A stretch of DNA of 64,000 nt from Edaphosphingomonas laterariae (GTDB taxonomy: Bacteria; Pseudomonadota; Alphaproteobacteria; Sphingomonadales; Sphingomonadaceae), in NCBI RefSeq assembly GCF_900188165.1, contig NZ_FZOS01000012.1:43129-107128 (forward strand), read 5' to 3'. Made by a program: the position numbers and the translations under genes. Of the stretch, positions 32,732-41,800 are shown one piece after another; position 1 is the stretch's first letter; every line of letters starts with the position of its first letter. The notes below the pieces were generated by a model. The model was not told the origin of the DNA, ran no database searches, and saw nothing but the letters and a program-made list of their open reading frames with translations.

Positions 32732-33048
32732 GGCCTCCTCCGTTCGACTTCATGGTTGGGACCGTAGGAAGCCGAACGCAGAAACGCATCGTCTCCGGCT
32801 TCATCAACCAGGTAGCCCGCAACGTCCGAGGTATAGTCGGCATCGATGATGCCATCGCCCGCGGGCGTAAGACGGACGGCAAAGCCGTTTTGGAACAGCA
32901 GCTCGTCCGCAGCCTCCATCGCGGATCGATGGTCGGTCGCATCGACCGCCACCTTGACGCGGATAACGGCATAAACATGGACGAAGTGACGGCGGCTTTC
33001 GCCGCCGCCGTTTCGATCCTGTCCGGCCGGTGCGGGAGCCCGGGTCAC
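32728..33048 (-). CDS. 106-residue hypothetical protein (GTG start)
   Basis: The GTG start overlaps the TGA of the upstream gene (GTGA), which indicates translational coupling. After a ~22-residue leader the sequence reads VHVYAVIRVKVAVDATDHRS, then AMEAADELLFQNGFAVRLTP and a short acidic C-terminus. The VxAxDxxxAxxAADE pattern recurs in the next small protein. No membrane segment is seen. It belongs to a three-gene run ending at 32525. Function unknown. Confidence 0.55.
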   Translation of the reverse strand: MTRAPAPAGQDRNGGGESRRHFVHVYAVIRVKVAVDATDHRSAMEAADELLFQNGFAVRLTPAGDGIIDADYTSDVAGYLVDEAGDDAFLRSASYGPNHEVERRRP

Positions 33049-33512
33049 GCGGCCCTCGCCGTCGCGCCTGGGAGCACTACCGGATCGGAATCGGGCACGA
33101 TCTCGGCGCGTATGCCGGAGTAGTGATGCTCCGCCATCCACCGCTCGGCCTGCGCCATGTCGTTCGCCAGGAAGCGCAGTTCCTGGCGCTCCCCATGACC
33201 GGTCAACACGCGGACCATGCCGGCCTTTGGTTTTTCGAGAATCTCGAAGGGCTTGGCGCTCTCGGCGCTGAACAGGCGGCGAATCACCATGATGATGACG
33301 CCTTCGCTCCCGAAATCGCCGAGATGCAGGGTGAAGGTGGCGGGAGATCTGCCGAAGCCGGCCTGCCGCTCGACAAGTCGGCCGGTGCCGTTTTCCTGTT
33401 CCCAGGCCTTGACCTTGCGCGTGAACCTCTCGGGCGGACGCGGGGTCCCGCTGCGGAATGCGATGAGCGAGCCCAAGGGAGCTTGCTCGTAGATTTGACG
33501 TGCGGTGTGCAT
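33045..33512 (-). CDS. Hypothetical protein, first gene of a three-gene run
   Basis: A 155-residue protein from the ATG at 33512, with CGGAGACAATCG upstream. MHTARQIYEQAPLGSLIAFR opens a beta-rich region: GRSPATFTLHLGDFGSEGVI, then a MVRVLTGHGERQELRFLAND helix-strand part. No catalytic motif is evident. A 13-bp perfect hairpin lies directly upstream of its ribosome site (33530-33563), which may attenuate transcription or protect the transcript end. Confidence 0.6.
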   Translation of the reverse strand: MHTARQIYEQAPLGSLIAFRSGTPRPPERFTRKVKAWEQENGTGRLVERQAGFGRSPATFTLHLGDFGSEGVIIMVIRRLFSAESAKPFEILEKPKAGMVRVLTGHGERQELRFLANDMAQAERWMAEHHYSGIRAEIVPDSDPVVLPGATARAA

Positions 33513-33529
33513 CGATTGTCTCCGAAAAT

Positions 33530-33563
33530 GCACAAAGCCCGGCGCGGCGGCCGGGCTTTGTGC
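33530..33563 (-). terminator. Intergenic hairpin (attenuator-like) before the 33045 gene
   Basis: A perfect 13-bp stem GCACAAAGCCCGG/CCGGGCTTTGTGC (33530-33542 with 33551-33563) with an 8-base loop. On the - strand it is followed by ATTTTCGGAG, so a short T-run leads into the ribosome site. A close relative of this hairpin lies at 34622-34655. Confidence 0.6.
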
Positions 33564-33589
33564 GGATGATGGAATCGGTGGAAGATGGC

Positions 33590-33784
33590 TCAGTCGCGAA
33601 GACCGCCCACGGCTGCATCTTCGACCCAGCTGGCGCCTTCATCGAAGTCGCCATCGTCATCCTCGAGCAGCGCGGCGAGTGCGACCCCGCCCTCTCGCCC
33701 GAGCTGGCCTAGGCGCTGGATCGCGGCGAGGAGGACGGGCGCGAGCTGCGCCGGCGTCGCGGTTTCGACATCGGATAATTGCAT
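33590..33784 (-). CDS. 64-residue hypothetical protein
   Basis: MQLSDVETATPAQLAPVLLA opens a small, mostly helical protein with an acidic tail (EDDDGDFDEGASWVEDAA). CAGGAGCAACATCC precedes the ATG at suitable spacing. The acidic, Trp-containing tail is reminiscent of small antitoxin or anti-restriction proteins, but no family is recognised. It lies between two hairpins in the accessory run. Confidence 0.55.
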   Translation of the reverse strand: MQLSDVETATPAQLAPVLLAAIQRLGQLGREGGVALAALLEDDDGDFDEGASWVEDAAVGGLRD

Positions 33785-33892
33785 GGATGTTGCTCCTGGT
33801 TGGTGAGGAAGTCGGCCGGGAAGCTGTTTCGCCGCGGGGACGGCGAGATCCGGCGCGCCCGGCCTGTCGCGCCGAAAGGGGCGAAGCCGTGG

Positions 33893-34603
33893 TCAAGCCG
33901 CCTTCGCAGGCGTCCATTGGTAAAGGAGATGAGCATCGGGGCTGTCTTCGGTCCCGATCGCAATCCGCACGAGCTTGCCGTCGCAGGCGAACTGCGCCGC
34001 GCGCGGCAGCGTGAGGTAGCTGGGTCCTTCGAGAATGATATCCTTCGAGCGGACCGCCTGGACTGCCCTGGTGGTGCCGATCGAGCGGTACCAGCCAGGC
34101 GCGCTGATGAGCTTCATCTGGTCACCCGGCTTGATCCGCCGTTTGAACGCAGCGAGCGAGACCACGGAATCGACCATGCTCCCGGCGCGCCGTCGCTTCG
34201 CCAGGGCGGCCCAATAAGCCTGCCCGATCGTGACCTCGCAGAAGAAGGCGCAGTGGTGCGAGTCCTGATAGATGTTCGAGCGGGTGAAGCCGAAACGCTC
34301 GATCTGGTCCTTCACCTTGACGCTGAAATCCTGCTGAGCGTCGCGGCCGGTCAGGTCTTCGGGCGTATCGAGCAAGTCCGCAATGATCTTGCGGCCGCCG
34401 GAGAAGGTCTGGGTGCGCATCGCAAAGCGCGTGTCGGGGAAACAGGCGCGCAAATGGCGGTCGACGCGGGCGACGATCGCCGCGAGGCTTTCGCCCGGCT
34501 GCTGGAGATCGCCCTGATAGTGGAAGTTGCCGCGTTCATCGAACTCGGTCTGGCTGTAGAGCGGCGCAGCCGAAGCGGCCGCCGGGTTGGGTTCGGTGGG
34601 CAT
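33893..34603 (-). CDS. Hypothetical protein with mixed alpha/beta domains
   Basis: A 236-residue protein starting MPTEPNPAAASAAPLYSQTE, with AAGGATATGATCC before the ATG. The first half has RVDRHLRACFPDTRFAMRTQ and TFSGGRKIIADLLD. A central segment HHCAFFCEVTIGQAYWAALA has two cysteines, and the C-terminal half reads KPGDQMKLISAPGWYRSIGT, which looks like a small beta barrel. The domain order suggests a plasmid-type nucleic-acid or plasmid-processing protein, but I cannot name it. A hairpin at 34622-34655 lies just upstream. Confidence 0.65.
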   Translation of the reverse strand: MPTEPNPAAASAAPLYSQTEFDERGNFHYQGDLQQPGESLAAIVARVDRHLRACFPDTRFAMRTQTFSGGRKIIADLLDTPEDLTGRDAQQDFSVKVKDQIERFGFTRSNIYQDSHHCAFFCEVTIGQAYWAALAKRRRAGSMVDSVVSLAAFKRRIKPGDQMKLISAPGWYRSIGTTRAVQAVRSKDIILEGPSYLTLPRAAQFACDGKLVRIAIGTEDSPDAHLLYQWTPAKAA

Positions 34604-34621
34604 GGATCATATCCTTCAGAT

Positions 34622-34655
34622 GCACGAAACCCGGCGCGATGGCCGGGCTTCGTGC
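34622..34655 (-). terminator. Intergenic hairpin (attenuator-like) before the 33893 gene
   Basis: GCACGAAACCCGGC (34622-34635) pairs with 34642-34655, 14 bp with one G-T wobble and a 6-base loop. It lies between the stop of the 34685 gene and the ribosome site of the 33893 gene. It shares the GCAC-AA-CCCGG core and position of the 33530-33563 hairpin. Confidence 0.55.
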
Positions 34656-34684
34656 GTTGCATGGAGTGGCAGCGGACCGGCGCG

Positions 34685-35596
34685 TCAGTCGGGATCGCCG
34701 GGCCGATCGAGCAGCAGGACGGCGATCGACGGTTTGTCCGAAATGGCGGCCTTGCGGCTGTCGTAAGGTTGCCGGCCTTGTTCCGCGATCGTCAGCATGT
34801 CGAAGACCGGCGCTGGAGCGCCGCCGCCATCCGGCACCGTCATGCCTGAATCGTGGAATTGGATGTCGACAAAACGCGGCGGCCCGTCGGTGCGATAGGG
34901 TCCGAAGTGGAACGTGACGCGCAGCTCTTCGCTCGACCTTGCGGAGATCGTGAAACCGCCGTCCAGGATGTCGACCGGGAGCGTCGGGACGTCGTTGAAG
35001 GGGGCAAAGCCCATGCTCTCAGCCCTGGCGCCAGTCATGATCGGCAGCCGCCGAAACTTTGCGGAGTCGCGCGGCACCGCCTTGAGAGCCTCGTTCATCA
35101 GCCATTCCGTGCCGCCGCCCAGGATTTCGTAGGGCGTGATGACGAAATAGCCCCCGCCCCGCGATCCGGGCCGGGCACGCGAGCAGCTGGTCGACCATTC
35201 GAATCCGAACGGCAAGGCTGACGGGCATGTCGCCTGGATCACGGAAGCGATCGCGGACACGTCGGCGCAGTCGCCATGGATGAACACACGTTTGCGCATT
35301 CCATCGGCATCGTCTTCGACCGAGAGATCGGCATCGAAGGTCGGAAAGTCCGGATCGGTCCAGATTTGCAGGAATCCCGCGAACGGATCCTGCTCTTCTT
35401 CGAGGGGCGGAAATGCCGCGCGGAACGCCTCGCTGCGTTCCGCATAGCAGGCCCTCGCCGCGTCGAGCCCCTCTTCGTCGCGTCCAAAATAGTCGCAGGC
35501 GATCATGTGCGAGGTTTCGAAGCATTCGGTCAAGAGATCGGCGTCCGGTGCGCCGACCACGATCTCGAACGCGGTGGAAATGAAATAGTCGGCCAT
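34685..35596 (-). CDS. Hypothetical protein
   Basis: A 303-residue acidic protein starting MADYFISTAFEIVVGAPDAD. It has a helical DYFGRDEEGLDAARACYAER stretch, an FADLSVEDDADGMRKRVFIHG-like beta part, and GGYFVITPYEILGGGTEWLM near residue 150. The C-terminal third is beta-rich (PRFVDIQFHDSGMTVPDGG). There is no signal peptide or membrane segment, and no catalytic motif is recognised. It is downstream of the DUF932 gene on the same strand. Confidence 0.65.
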   Translation of the reverse strand: MADYFISTAFEIVVGAPDADLLTECFETSHMIACDYFGRDEEGLDAARACYAERSEAFRAAFPPLEEEQDPFAGFLQIWTDPDFPTFDADLSVEDDADGMRKRVFIHGDCADVSAIASVIQATCPSALPFGFEWSTSCSRARPGSRGGGYFVITPYEILGGGTEWLMNEALKAVPRDSAKFRRLPIMTGARAESMGFAPFNDVPTLPVDILDGGFTISARSSEELRVTFHFGPYRTDGPPRFVDIQFHDSGMTVPDGGGAPAPVFDMLTIAEQGRQPYDSRKAAISDKPSIAVLLLDRPGDPD

Positions 35597-35670
35597 GTGA
35601 AAGTCTCCATCGCAATGGCCGGCACCCGGAACTGGCGAGGTCGGGATGCCGGACAGGTGGATGCGCGCGC

Positions 35671-36864
35671 TCAGCGAACCTGTTCAAGGAGTTGGCGGGC
35701 CTTGCCTTCGAGTTCGAGCCGGCCGTCCTGCTGGGCTTTGGTCCGGGCAAGCGCGGTGATGCCGCTCACGAAATCGAAGACGCTCTCGGGCGGCTTGCCT
35801 TCTTCGCTCAGCACGGTCTCGATGATCTTCGTGGTCTCGGATTTCGAGAAACCGCGCTTGCGCAGGAATCCGGTGCGGTCCTCGTCGGTCCGGGCGATGA
35901 TGCGCTCGCGCGCGGTCCTGATCCCGTCGATGAAATTGCGCGGCGAGGCATCGGCGTAGTGCGCGAGCGCCGGTTCGGCCTGCTGGGCGAAGCGACCGGC
36001 GGCGAACTTGGAATGCCGGATCTTGATCTCCTCGAAATGCTCGACACCCCAGAGGATCCGGTTCGCGCACACGGCGCGCAGGTAGAAGGTCGCGATGCCG
36101 AGCGTCTTGGCGCCGACCTCGCTGTTCCAGCAATAAAAGCCGCGGAAGAAGAGGTCGGGATCGCCGTTCCGCAGCTTGCCGGCCTCGATCGGATGGGTGT
36201 CGTCGACCAGGAACAGGAACACATCCCTGTCCGACGCATAGAGCGTGGTCGTCTCCTTGGTGACGTCCACATAGGGATTATACTGGTGGGTCGCCCAGTC
36301 GAGCACGCCGGGCACCTTCCAGCGGGTATCGCCGGTGCCGTTGCCGGCAAAGCGCATGACCGCCGAGACCAGCTCGTGATCCCAGATGCGGCCATAGTCC
36401 GGGCCGGTGATGGCGCGCAGCTCGGTGCGCCCGTCGTCGGTCTGGAGGAGTTTCACCTGCTCGCCGCGATGATGGAGCAATCCATGCTGGAGATTGATGC
36501 CGGCGAGCGCGGCCGGGAGATTGCGCAGATAGGACGCCGGCGCGCCGACCAGGCTGCATGCCTGGCCGAATGACCAGTTGGTCGGCGCGATCGGGCGGTC
36601 GTTGCCGGGCAGCATCAGGGCGAGGCGCTCGGGCTGGTCGCGGCTGGCTTCGACCCGGATCGACCGGCTCTCGACGATCTGGCTGTGCGCGCGATCCGCG
36701 CGGCGGTGAACGCTGTCGTAGAGATCGCCGAGCGACAGGAAGCGTTCGTCGTCGGGCCGGTCGAACCATTCCGACGATACGCGGCTGTTCGACGTGCCGC
36801 GCGAGACGTCGACGCGGTATGCGCCGGGCGCGGAACGCGCCGGCTGGGGAGCAAGCATGGTCAT
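35671..36864 (-). CDS. DUF932 domain protein
   Basis: A 397-residue protein from the ATG at 36864 (GGAGACCTCCC upstream); the longer frame overlaps the divergent promoter region. Motifs such as WSFGQACSLVGAPASYLRNL, then GRIWDHELVSAVMRF, HPIEAGKLRNGDPDLFFRGF and YCWNSEVGAKTLGIATFYLR match the DUF932 family found on phages and conjugative elements. The C-terminal part is helical, with FLRKRGFSKSETTKIIE. DUF932 proteins have no settled role; some link them to recombination or DNA handling. It is the first - strand gene left of the MucR gene and probably has its own promoter. Confidence 0.8.
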   Translation of the reverse strand: MTMLAPQPARSAPGAYRVDVSRGTSNSRVSSEWFDRPDDERFLSLGDLYDSVHRRADRAHSQIVESRSIRVEASRDQPERLALMLPGNDRPIAPTNWSFGQACSLVGAPASYLRNLPAALAGINLQHGLLHHRGEQVKLLQTDDGRTELRAITGPDYGRIWDHELVSAVMRFAGNGTGDTRWKVPGVLDWATHQYNPYVDVTKETTTLYASDRDVFLFLVDDTHPIEAGKLRNGDPDLFFRGFYCWNSEVGAKTLGIATFYLRAVCANRILWGVEHFEEIKIRHSKFAAGRFAQQAEPALAHYADASPRNFIDGIRTARERIIARTDEDRTGFLRKRGFSKSETTKIIETVLSEEGKPPESVFDFVSGITALARTKAQQDGRLELEGKARQLLEQVR

Positions 36865-37091
36865 GGGAGGTCTCCGCAAAAGTGGGATTGCGCGGCACGC
36901 GGCGCTGCATTCGCGCCGTCCGGCCGCATCCATCTCCCTCCTTCTCCCCTCCGGGCGGGAAGAATTAGGTGCTGGAATTGACACTAAAAGAACGTGAGTG
37001 GGCGACGCAGCGACTTCACAATCGGGAACGGGAGCGATAGCGAGAGGTATCCCGCCCGCCATTGCCGAACCTGTCGGTGAAGAAGGACAGC

Positions 37092-37592
37092 ATGACCCAA
37101 GCCACCGAACGAGACAGCACGCTCATTACTTTGACCGCGGACATCGTCTCGGCGCACGTCGCCAACAACAGCGTCGGGGTGTCCGATCTGCCGCTGCTGA
37201 TCGGCAATGTCTATTCGGCCCTGAGCGGTCTCGGCACGCCCGAGGCGACGGCAGAGGTCAAGCAGGAGCCGGCCGTTTCGATCCGCGCTTCCGTCAAGCC
37301 CGACTATATCGTCTGCCTTGAGGACGGAAAGAAGCTGACCATGCTCAAGCGTCACCTCATGACGCACTATCAGATGACCCCGGCGGACTATCGCGCCAAG
37401 TGGAACCTGCCGGCCGACTACCCGATGGTGGCGCCGAACTATGCCGAGAAGCGGCGCGAGCTGGCGAAGAAGATCGGTCTCGGCCGCAAACGGGCTGTGA
37501 AGACGCCGGCGCCCGCCCCGGCGTCTCAACCGGCCAAGGCGGCTGCCCCGCGCCGGACCCGCAAGAAGGCAGAAGTGCCAGCGAGCGATTGA
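37092..37592 (+). CDS. MucR/Ros-family zinc-finger regulator
   Basis: A 166-residue protein from the ATG at 37092 (AAGGACAGC upstream). The centre has VCLEDGKKLTMLKRHLMTHY, the Ros/MucR finger, with Cys75, His88 and His92 clear. The first Cys of the classical pair is not, as in MucR members that bind zinc with Asp or lack zinc. The following MTPADYRAKWNLPADYPMVA region is also typical. The C-terminus is a basic Ala/Pro/Lys tail. MucR proteins silence AT-rich promoters and control exopolysaccharide and transfer genes. It is divergent from the DUF932 gene and may control this run. Confidence 0.85.
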   Translation: MTQATERDSTLITLTADIVSAHVANNSVGVSDLPLLIGNVYSALSGLGTPEATAEVKQEPAVSIRASVKPDYIVCLEDGKKLTMLKRHLMTHYQMTPADYRAKWNLPADYPMVAPNYAEKRRELAKKIGLGRKRAVKTPAPAPASQPAKAAAPRRTRKKAEVPASD

Positions 37593-37656
37593 TCGTCCAG
37601 TACGACGTCGGGACATCTGGCATTGGACCGGCAGCGCACCGCTCTTCGAGATAGGC

Positions 37657-37695
37657 CTACAGGACTGCAATCAGCGCGGACGTGTCGACATTCAC
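37657..37695 (-). pseudogene. Truncated vapC remnant behind orphan vapB
   Basis: Starting from a GTG that overlaps the vapB stop (GTGA), twelve codons read VNVDTSALIAVL and then hit TAG at 37657-37659. This is the exact start of a PIN-domain VapC toxin (first Asp kept), so the toxin gene was lost downstream of residue 12. Sequence after the stop is unlike VapC. Confidence 0.7.
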
Positions 37696-37940
37696 TTAGG
37701 GAGGCCTTTCTCGTCGTAGAGCAATTCGCCATGCGGCGCACTGGGCGCTTGGACCTGTGAGGACACCCGCGCTGCGATCGTAAGGATTTCGTCTATACTG
37801 GCCCGGCCCTTGCGCCGCTCGATTTGCGCGTAGCGCTCACGAAGGGCATCGATGACGACATGGGTGATGCTTTGCCCGGTTCGTTCTGCAATCGCGCGGG
37901 CGAGACGGCGCGCTTCCGGGCTCTTGATGTTCAGGTTCAT
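37692..37940 (-). CDS. vapB: VapB-type antitoxin, orphan
   Basis: An 82-residue protein, MNLNIKSPEARRLARAIAER with SITHVVIDALRERYAQIERR, the ribbon-helix-helix-like VapB family (Rv0623 type). The C-terminal SAPHGELLYDEKGLPK is the toxin-wrapping end usual for the family. Its toxin gene is reduced to 12 codons. It may still repress its promoter or neutralise related VapC toxins, perhaps the one at 38030. Confidence 0.8.
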   Translation of the reverse strand: MNLNIKSPEARRLARAIAERTGQSITHVVIDALRERYAQIERRKGRASIDEILTIAARVSSQVQAPSAPHGELLYDEKGLPK

Positions 37941-38029
37941 CGCATCGGTTCCACCATAGAAGGTCGACTAATAGTAGCGTGGAGAATCAGCCGCCATCGT
38001 TTCGTCGACACCGCGCGACGGGGCGGCGG

Positions 38030-38431
38030 TCAAGCAGGCGCTGCGTTTTCGATGGCGCCTTCAATATCGGTCTTCGAGAAATCGTTGCCCACATAGAGCA
38101 AAGGACAGTCGTGCTCCTTCGCGACGTCGTATGCAAAGCAATCGCCGAAATTCAGCGCAGCGGCATGAACCCCCTTGCCCCAGCGTGCATAAGCGAGGGC
38201 GATACGTCGAGCCGCGGCGGGCGTCACGCTCACGATTTCCATCCCAAGCTCGTCGATCAGCCGCGTGATTTCCTCAACCACGTTGCGCCGTTCCGACACG
38301 ATCAGCGCCTCAGCAACGGTGCCGGCGGAGATGACAAGGTCGTCCCCGGCCTCGATAGCGGCGATGCAATCGGATGCCCGGTCCTCGCCAAGGGCGATCG
38401 CCATGAGCGCGGATGTATCGATGGCGATCAT
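38030..38431 (-). CDS. vapC: VapC-type PIN-domain toxin
   Basis: A 133-residue PIN-domain protein. MIAIDTSALMAIALGE gives the first catalytic Asp; AEALIV the conserved Glu; FGDCFAYDVAKEHDCPLLYV a third acidic site; and GNDFSKTDI the fourth. The start overlaps the antitoxin stop by 4 bases (ATGA). The pair is a complete type II toxin-antitoxin module, and its promoter carries an inverted repeat at 38719-38751. Confidence 0.9.
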   Translation of the reverse strand: MIAIDTSALMAIALGEDRASDCIAAIEAGDDLVISAGTVAEALIVSERRNVVEEITRLIDELGMEIVSVTPAAARRIALAYARWGKGVHAAALNFGDCFAYDVAKEHDCPLLYVGNDFSKTDIEGAIENAAPA

Positions 38432-38691
38432 TCTGGGAGCCCGTCATCGCCATAGAGGAAATCCTGGCTGCGCGCGGCGTTCGGTCCGGCCGCGGCCTTG
38501 GCGCTGCCGGTGCGGCGCACTTCTTCGAGGAGTGCACGCCGGGCCTTGCCGTCGCGAATGTGTCTGATCGGCACAAGCCGGACGGTCGCCTGACCGTGGC
38601 GCGTAAGGACGATATCATCGCCAGCCTCGGCACGGCGTACAAGTTCGGTCAATTGACCTTTGGCTTCACTGACGGACACACGCATCGTCAT
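38428..38691 (-). CDS. Phd/YefM-type antitoxin
   Basis: An 87-residue protein from the ATG at 38691 (GCAGGAGTG upstream). MTMRVSVSEAKGQLTELVRR then GDDIVLTRHGQATVRLVPI is the Phd/YefM fold that binds the promoter. The C-terminal GSAKAAAGPNAARSQDFLYG region probably neutralises the toxin. The longer frame to 38775 runs through the operator and promoter and is rejected. Confidence 0.85.
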   Translation of the reverse strand: MTMRVSVSEAKGQLTELVRRAEAGDDIVLTRHGQATVRLVPIRHIRDGKARRALLEEVRRTGSAKAAAGPNAARSQDFLYGDDGLPE

Positions 38692-38718
38692 GCACTCCTG
38701 CAAAAATCGAGCCTCGGA

Positions 38719-38760
38719 CACGATTTGGACCATCATATAGTCCAAGTCGTGTCTGGTGAA
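38719..38760 (-). promoter_or_regulatory. Promoter and overlapping operator of the Phd-VapC pair
   Basis: On the - strand TTCACC (38755-38760) is followed after 17 bases by TATGAT (38732-38737), about 40 bases before the antitoxin ATG. An imperfect palindrome with 15-base arms, CACGATTTGGACCAT (38719-38733) against 38737-38751, with two mismatches and a 3-base centre, covers the -10 box. This is the layout expected for antitoxin autoregulation. Confidence 0.6.
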
Positions 38761-38805
38761 CAGATTGAATCGCAAGCCCCGCGTTTGACGGGACGGGGAC
38801 GGGCC

Positions 38806-41800
38806 TCACCCTATGGCAATTCGTTCAAGGATCACTTCGGCCGTGTCCGGCGGCAGGAACAATCGCGTCCGGAAGCTGATGATTTCGGTGAATGCACCCA
38901 AGGACTTCAACCAGTCGAGGCGTTCGGCGGGAAAGCCGCGTATTTCAAGGCGAGGTTGACCATTCACGCGGACCTGCACCAGCCTTGCACCGTCGAGCGC
39001 GTCGATGGCCGCGCCGTCGCCCTTGGCCGCCGCGGCGATCATGTCGGCCGGCGTCAGCTTCACCTGATCGGCGACTTCGAAGCTCGCGGCCGTCCGGGCG
39101 AGCATGTCGGCGGACACGATACGACCCAGGCGGGAGTCCCCGGTCGCTTCATCGACGATGCGCCATACCCGCACATCGTCTTCGGGAAGCTTGTCCCAGA
39201 CCGGCAGCAGCAACCCCGTCGCGATATGGATCGTTTCGACATCGACCTGTTCGCGCGCCTTGCGGGCCTCATCTTCCCATAGCGCCTGGAAGTCATCGTG
39301 GGTAACCGGCTGCCAGAAACTGCGGGCAAGGCCCGCAAGCCTCACCCGGTCTTCCCCGGTCGGGCGCACGAGCCGGCACATCGGGACGGGTGCGCCCTCG
39401 TCGTCCATCGTCGACCAGGACGGCACGCGCAAGGCGACCCGGCCCGATCGGTTGTTGCGGAGGAATTCGATGTCCTCGTCCCCGCTCCACACCGCCATGA
39501 GCCGCTCGAAGCTGGTGACATTGCGCAGGAGCTGGAGGGCGAGCTTCTGGAGCCGGGTTTCAGCGCCGGACACGGCATCGCGGTGGATCGCGATATCGGA
39601 GAGCAGTTCCACGCGCTTCGCCCGGAACGTCTCGACGCCGAGATCGAGCGTGCCGGCATCGCGCGCGGCGTCGATGCGGGCCTCGATCAGCGCGAAGAAC
39701 TCCTCGAAGATCGCGTCCTGCACGGCGATGCGGAGCGCGAGCAGGCGATTGAGCCAGCGCTGGATCGGCGGCAGCTTCTCGACCAGTTCGCTCGTCCCGG
39801 CGATGACGAGCTTGAGGCCGGTCATGGCTTCGAACGCGCCGATCGTCGTGCTCTTGAGCTTGCCGTCGGCAAGCAGATGATACCATTGCAGCAGCGCGTC
39901 GCGCGCATAGTCGCTTTCGAGGTTGTCGGCCGGATCGAACAGGTTCTGGCTTCCGGCCTGGCGCTGGCCGCGCGTGAGGGCGCCCAGCGCATCGAGCCGC
40001 CGGGCGATCGTGCTGATAAAGCGCCGCTCGCCCTTGCAGTTGGTCGTCACCGGGCGGAATATCGGCGGCATGGTCTGGTTGGTGCGGTGGGTCCGGCCCA
40101 GCCCCTGGATCGCGGCCGACGCGCGCCAGCCCGGCTCGAGCAGGAAATGCACGCGGCGATGAGCAGCGCTGCCGCAATTGCGGTCGGCATGATAGGATCG
40201 GCCGGTCCCGCCCGCACCGGAAAAAACGAGGATCGGCTTCCTGCCTGCCATGAAGGCGTCGGCATCGGCGATCCGGGCATTGGGGCTGAGGCGTTCGACC
40301 TTCTGGCGCCCGGCGGCGTCGGTGATGATGCGGCGGCTGCGGCCGGTCACTTCCGCAACCCGGTCCGGTCCGAAGTGCCGGATCAGCTCGTCGAGCGCGG
40401 CCCCGATCGGCGGCATGGCACATAGCCGCTCGATCAGCGCGTCGCGGGTGCGGATCGCCTCCTGGCAGAGGACGGGATTGCCGTCGTCGTCGAGACGCGG
40501 GCGTGAGCGCATTTCCCCGCTATTGTCCTTATAGACCTCCATCATCCGGGTCGGGAATGCGTCGGTGAGATATTGAACTAGCATTTCCCTGGGCGATAGC
40601 TCCAGATCGGGATTGGCCCGCTCATCGGGTGTGAGGCTCGCCAGGCGGCGCTCGAGCAGGGCCTCGGCGGTCGAGACCAGCTGGACGACGGCGACGTGCC
40701 CCGCGCCGAGTTCCTCCTCGATCGCCCGGATGAGGCTCGGCATCTTCATCGAGATCAAAAGCTGCGAGAAGAAGCGTTGCTTGCCGGATTCGAAGCGCGA
40801 CATCGCGGCGCCGAGCGCCTGGCCGTTCAGCGTCTCGCCGCTGATCCGATCGACGACGTTGGTGGCTTTCAGAACCTCGCCGAGCGCCCCATGCACGATC
40901 GTCCAGGCGTCGGCATAGGCGTCGTATATCCCGATCTGCGCTGGCGTGAGGGAATGTTCGAGCGGGTCATATTCGATGCCGGCATAGGAAAGCGACCGCG
41001 CGGTATAGAGGCCGGTGGCTTTCAGGTCGCGGCACACCACCTCCATCGCGGCGATCCCGCCCTTCTCCATGGCGGCGCAGAAGCCGCCGCGCGTCGGGAA
41101 CGCCGTGCCGACGCCCCAGAGACCGAGCCGGTGCGCGTAGCCGAGATTGGCGGGCGTCGTCGCGCCGGTCGCGGAAACATAGAGCACGCACGCCCGCGGC
41201 AGCGCGTTTTGCAGCCGCAGCCCGGCAATGCCCTGCTGAGAGGCGACGGCATCGCCGAACTCGCTCGGCGCGGGCGCGGCATTGGCGAGCGCATGGGATT
41301 CGTCGAAGACGATCAGCCCGTCATAGTTGTCGCCAAGCCAGGCGAGGATCTGGTCGAGCCGGGACGGCCCCTTGTCGCGGACCGAGCGCAGCATGCTGTA
41401 GCTGAGGAACAGGATGCCGGCCGACATGCCGATTTCCTCGCCCAGCGGAATGGCGTCGAGCGGCTGGATGTCGACCGCCAGACCGCCGAGCGCGCTCCAG
41501 TCGCGGCGCGCGTCGAAGAGGAGCGGACCGTTGAGGCTGATCCACACATGGCGCCGGCGGCCCTTGAACCATTGGTCCATGAGGGAGGCGGCGGCTTCGC
41601 GGCCCTTGCCGACCCCGGTGCCGTCGCCGATGAAGAAGCCCTGCCGATAGACATGGCCGCTGTCGTTCTCGATCAGCTGGTCCCCGGCGGCGTTGGGACT
41701 ATAGCGGCCGGGCAGATTGCGCTCGAACGCATCGCCGGCCTGGATGATCGCTTCGAGCTGCGCCGTCGATACGGCTTCGAACGAGCGCGCGGGGATCGCC

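Noticed and set aside
33045..33660. A single longer protein from 33660 to 32728
   Set aside because: The long frame is a shadow of the 33045-33512 gene; a GTG that overlaps that gene's stop gives a coherent shorter protein.
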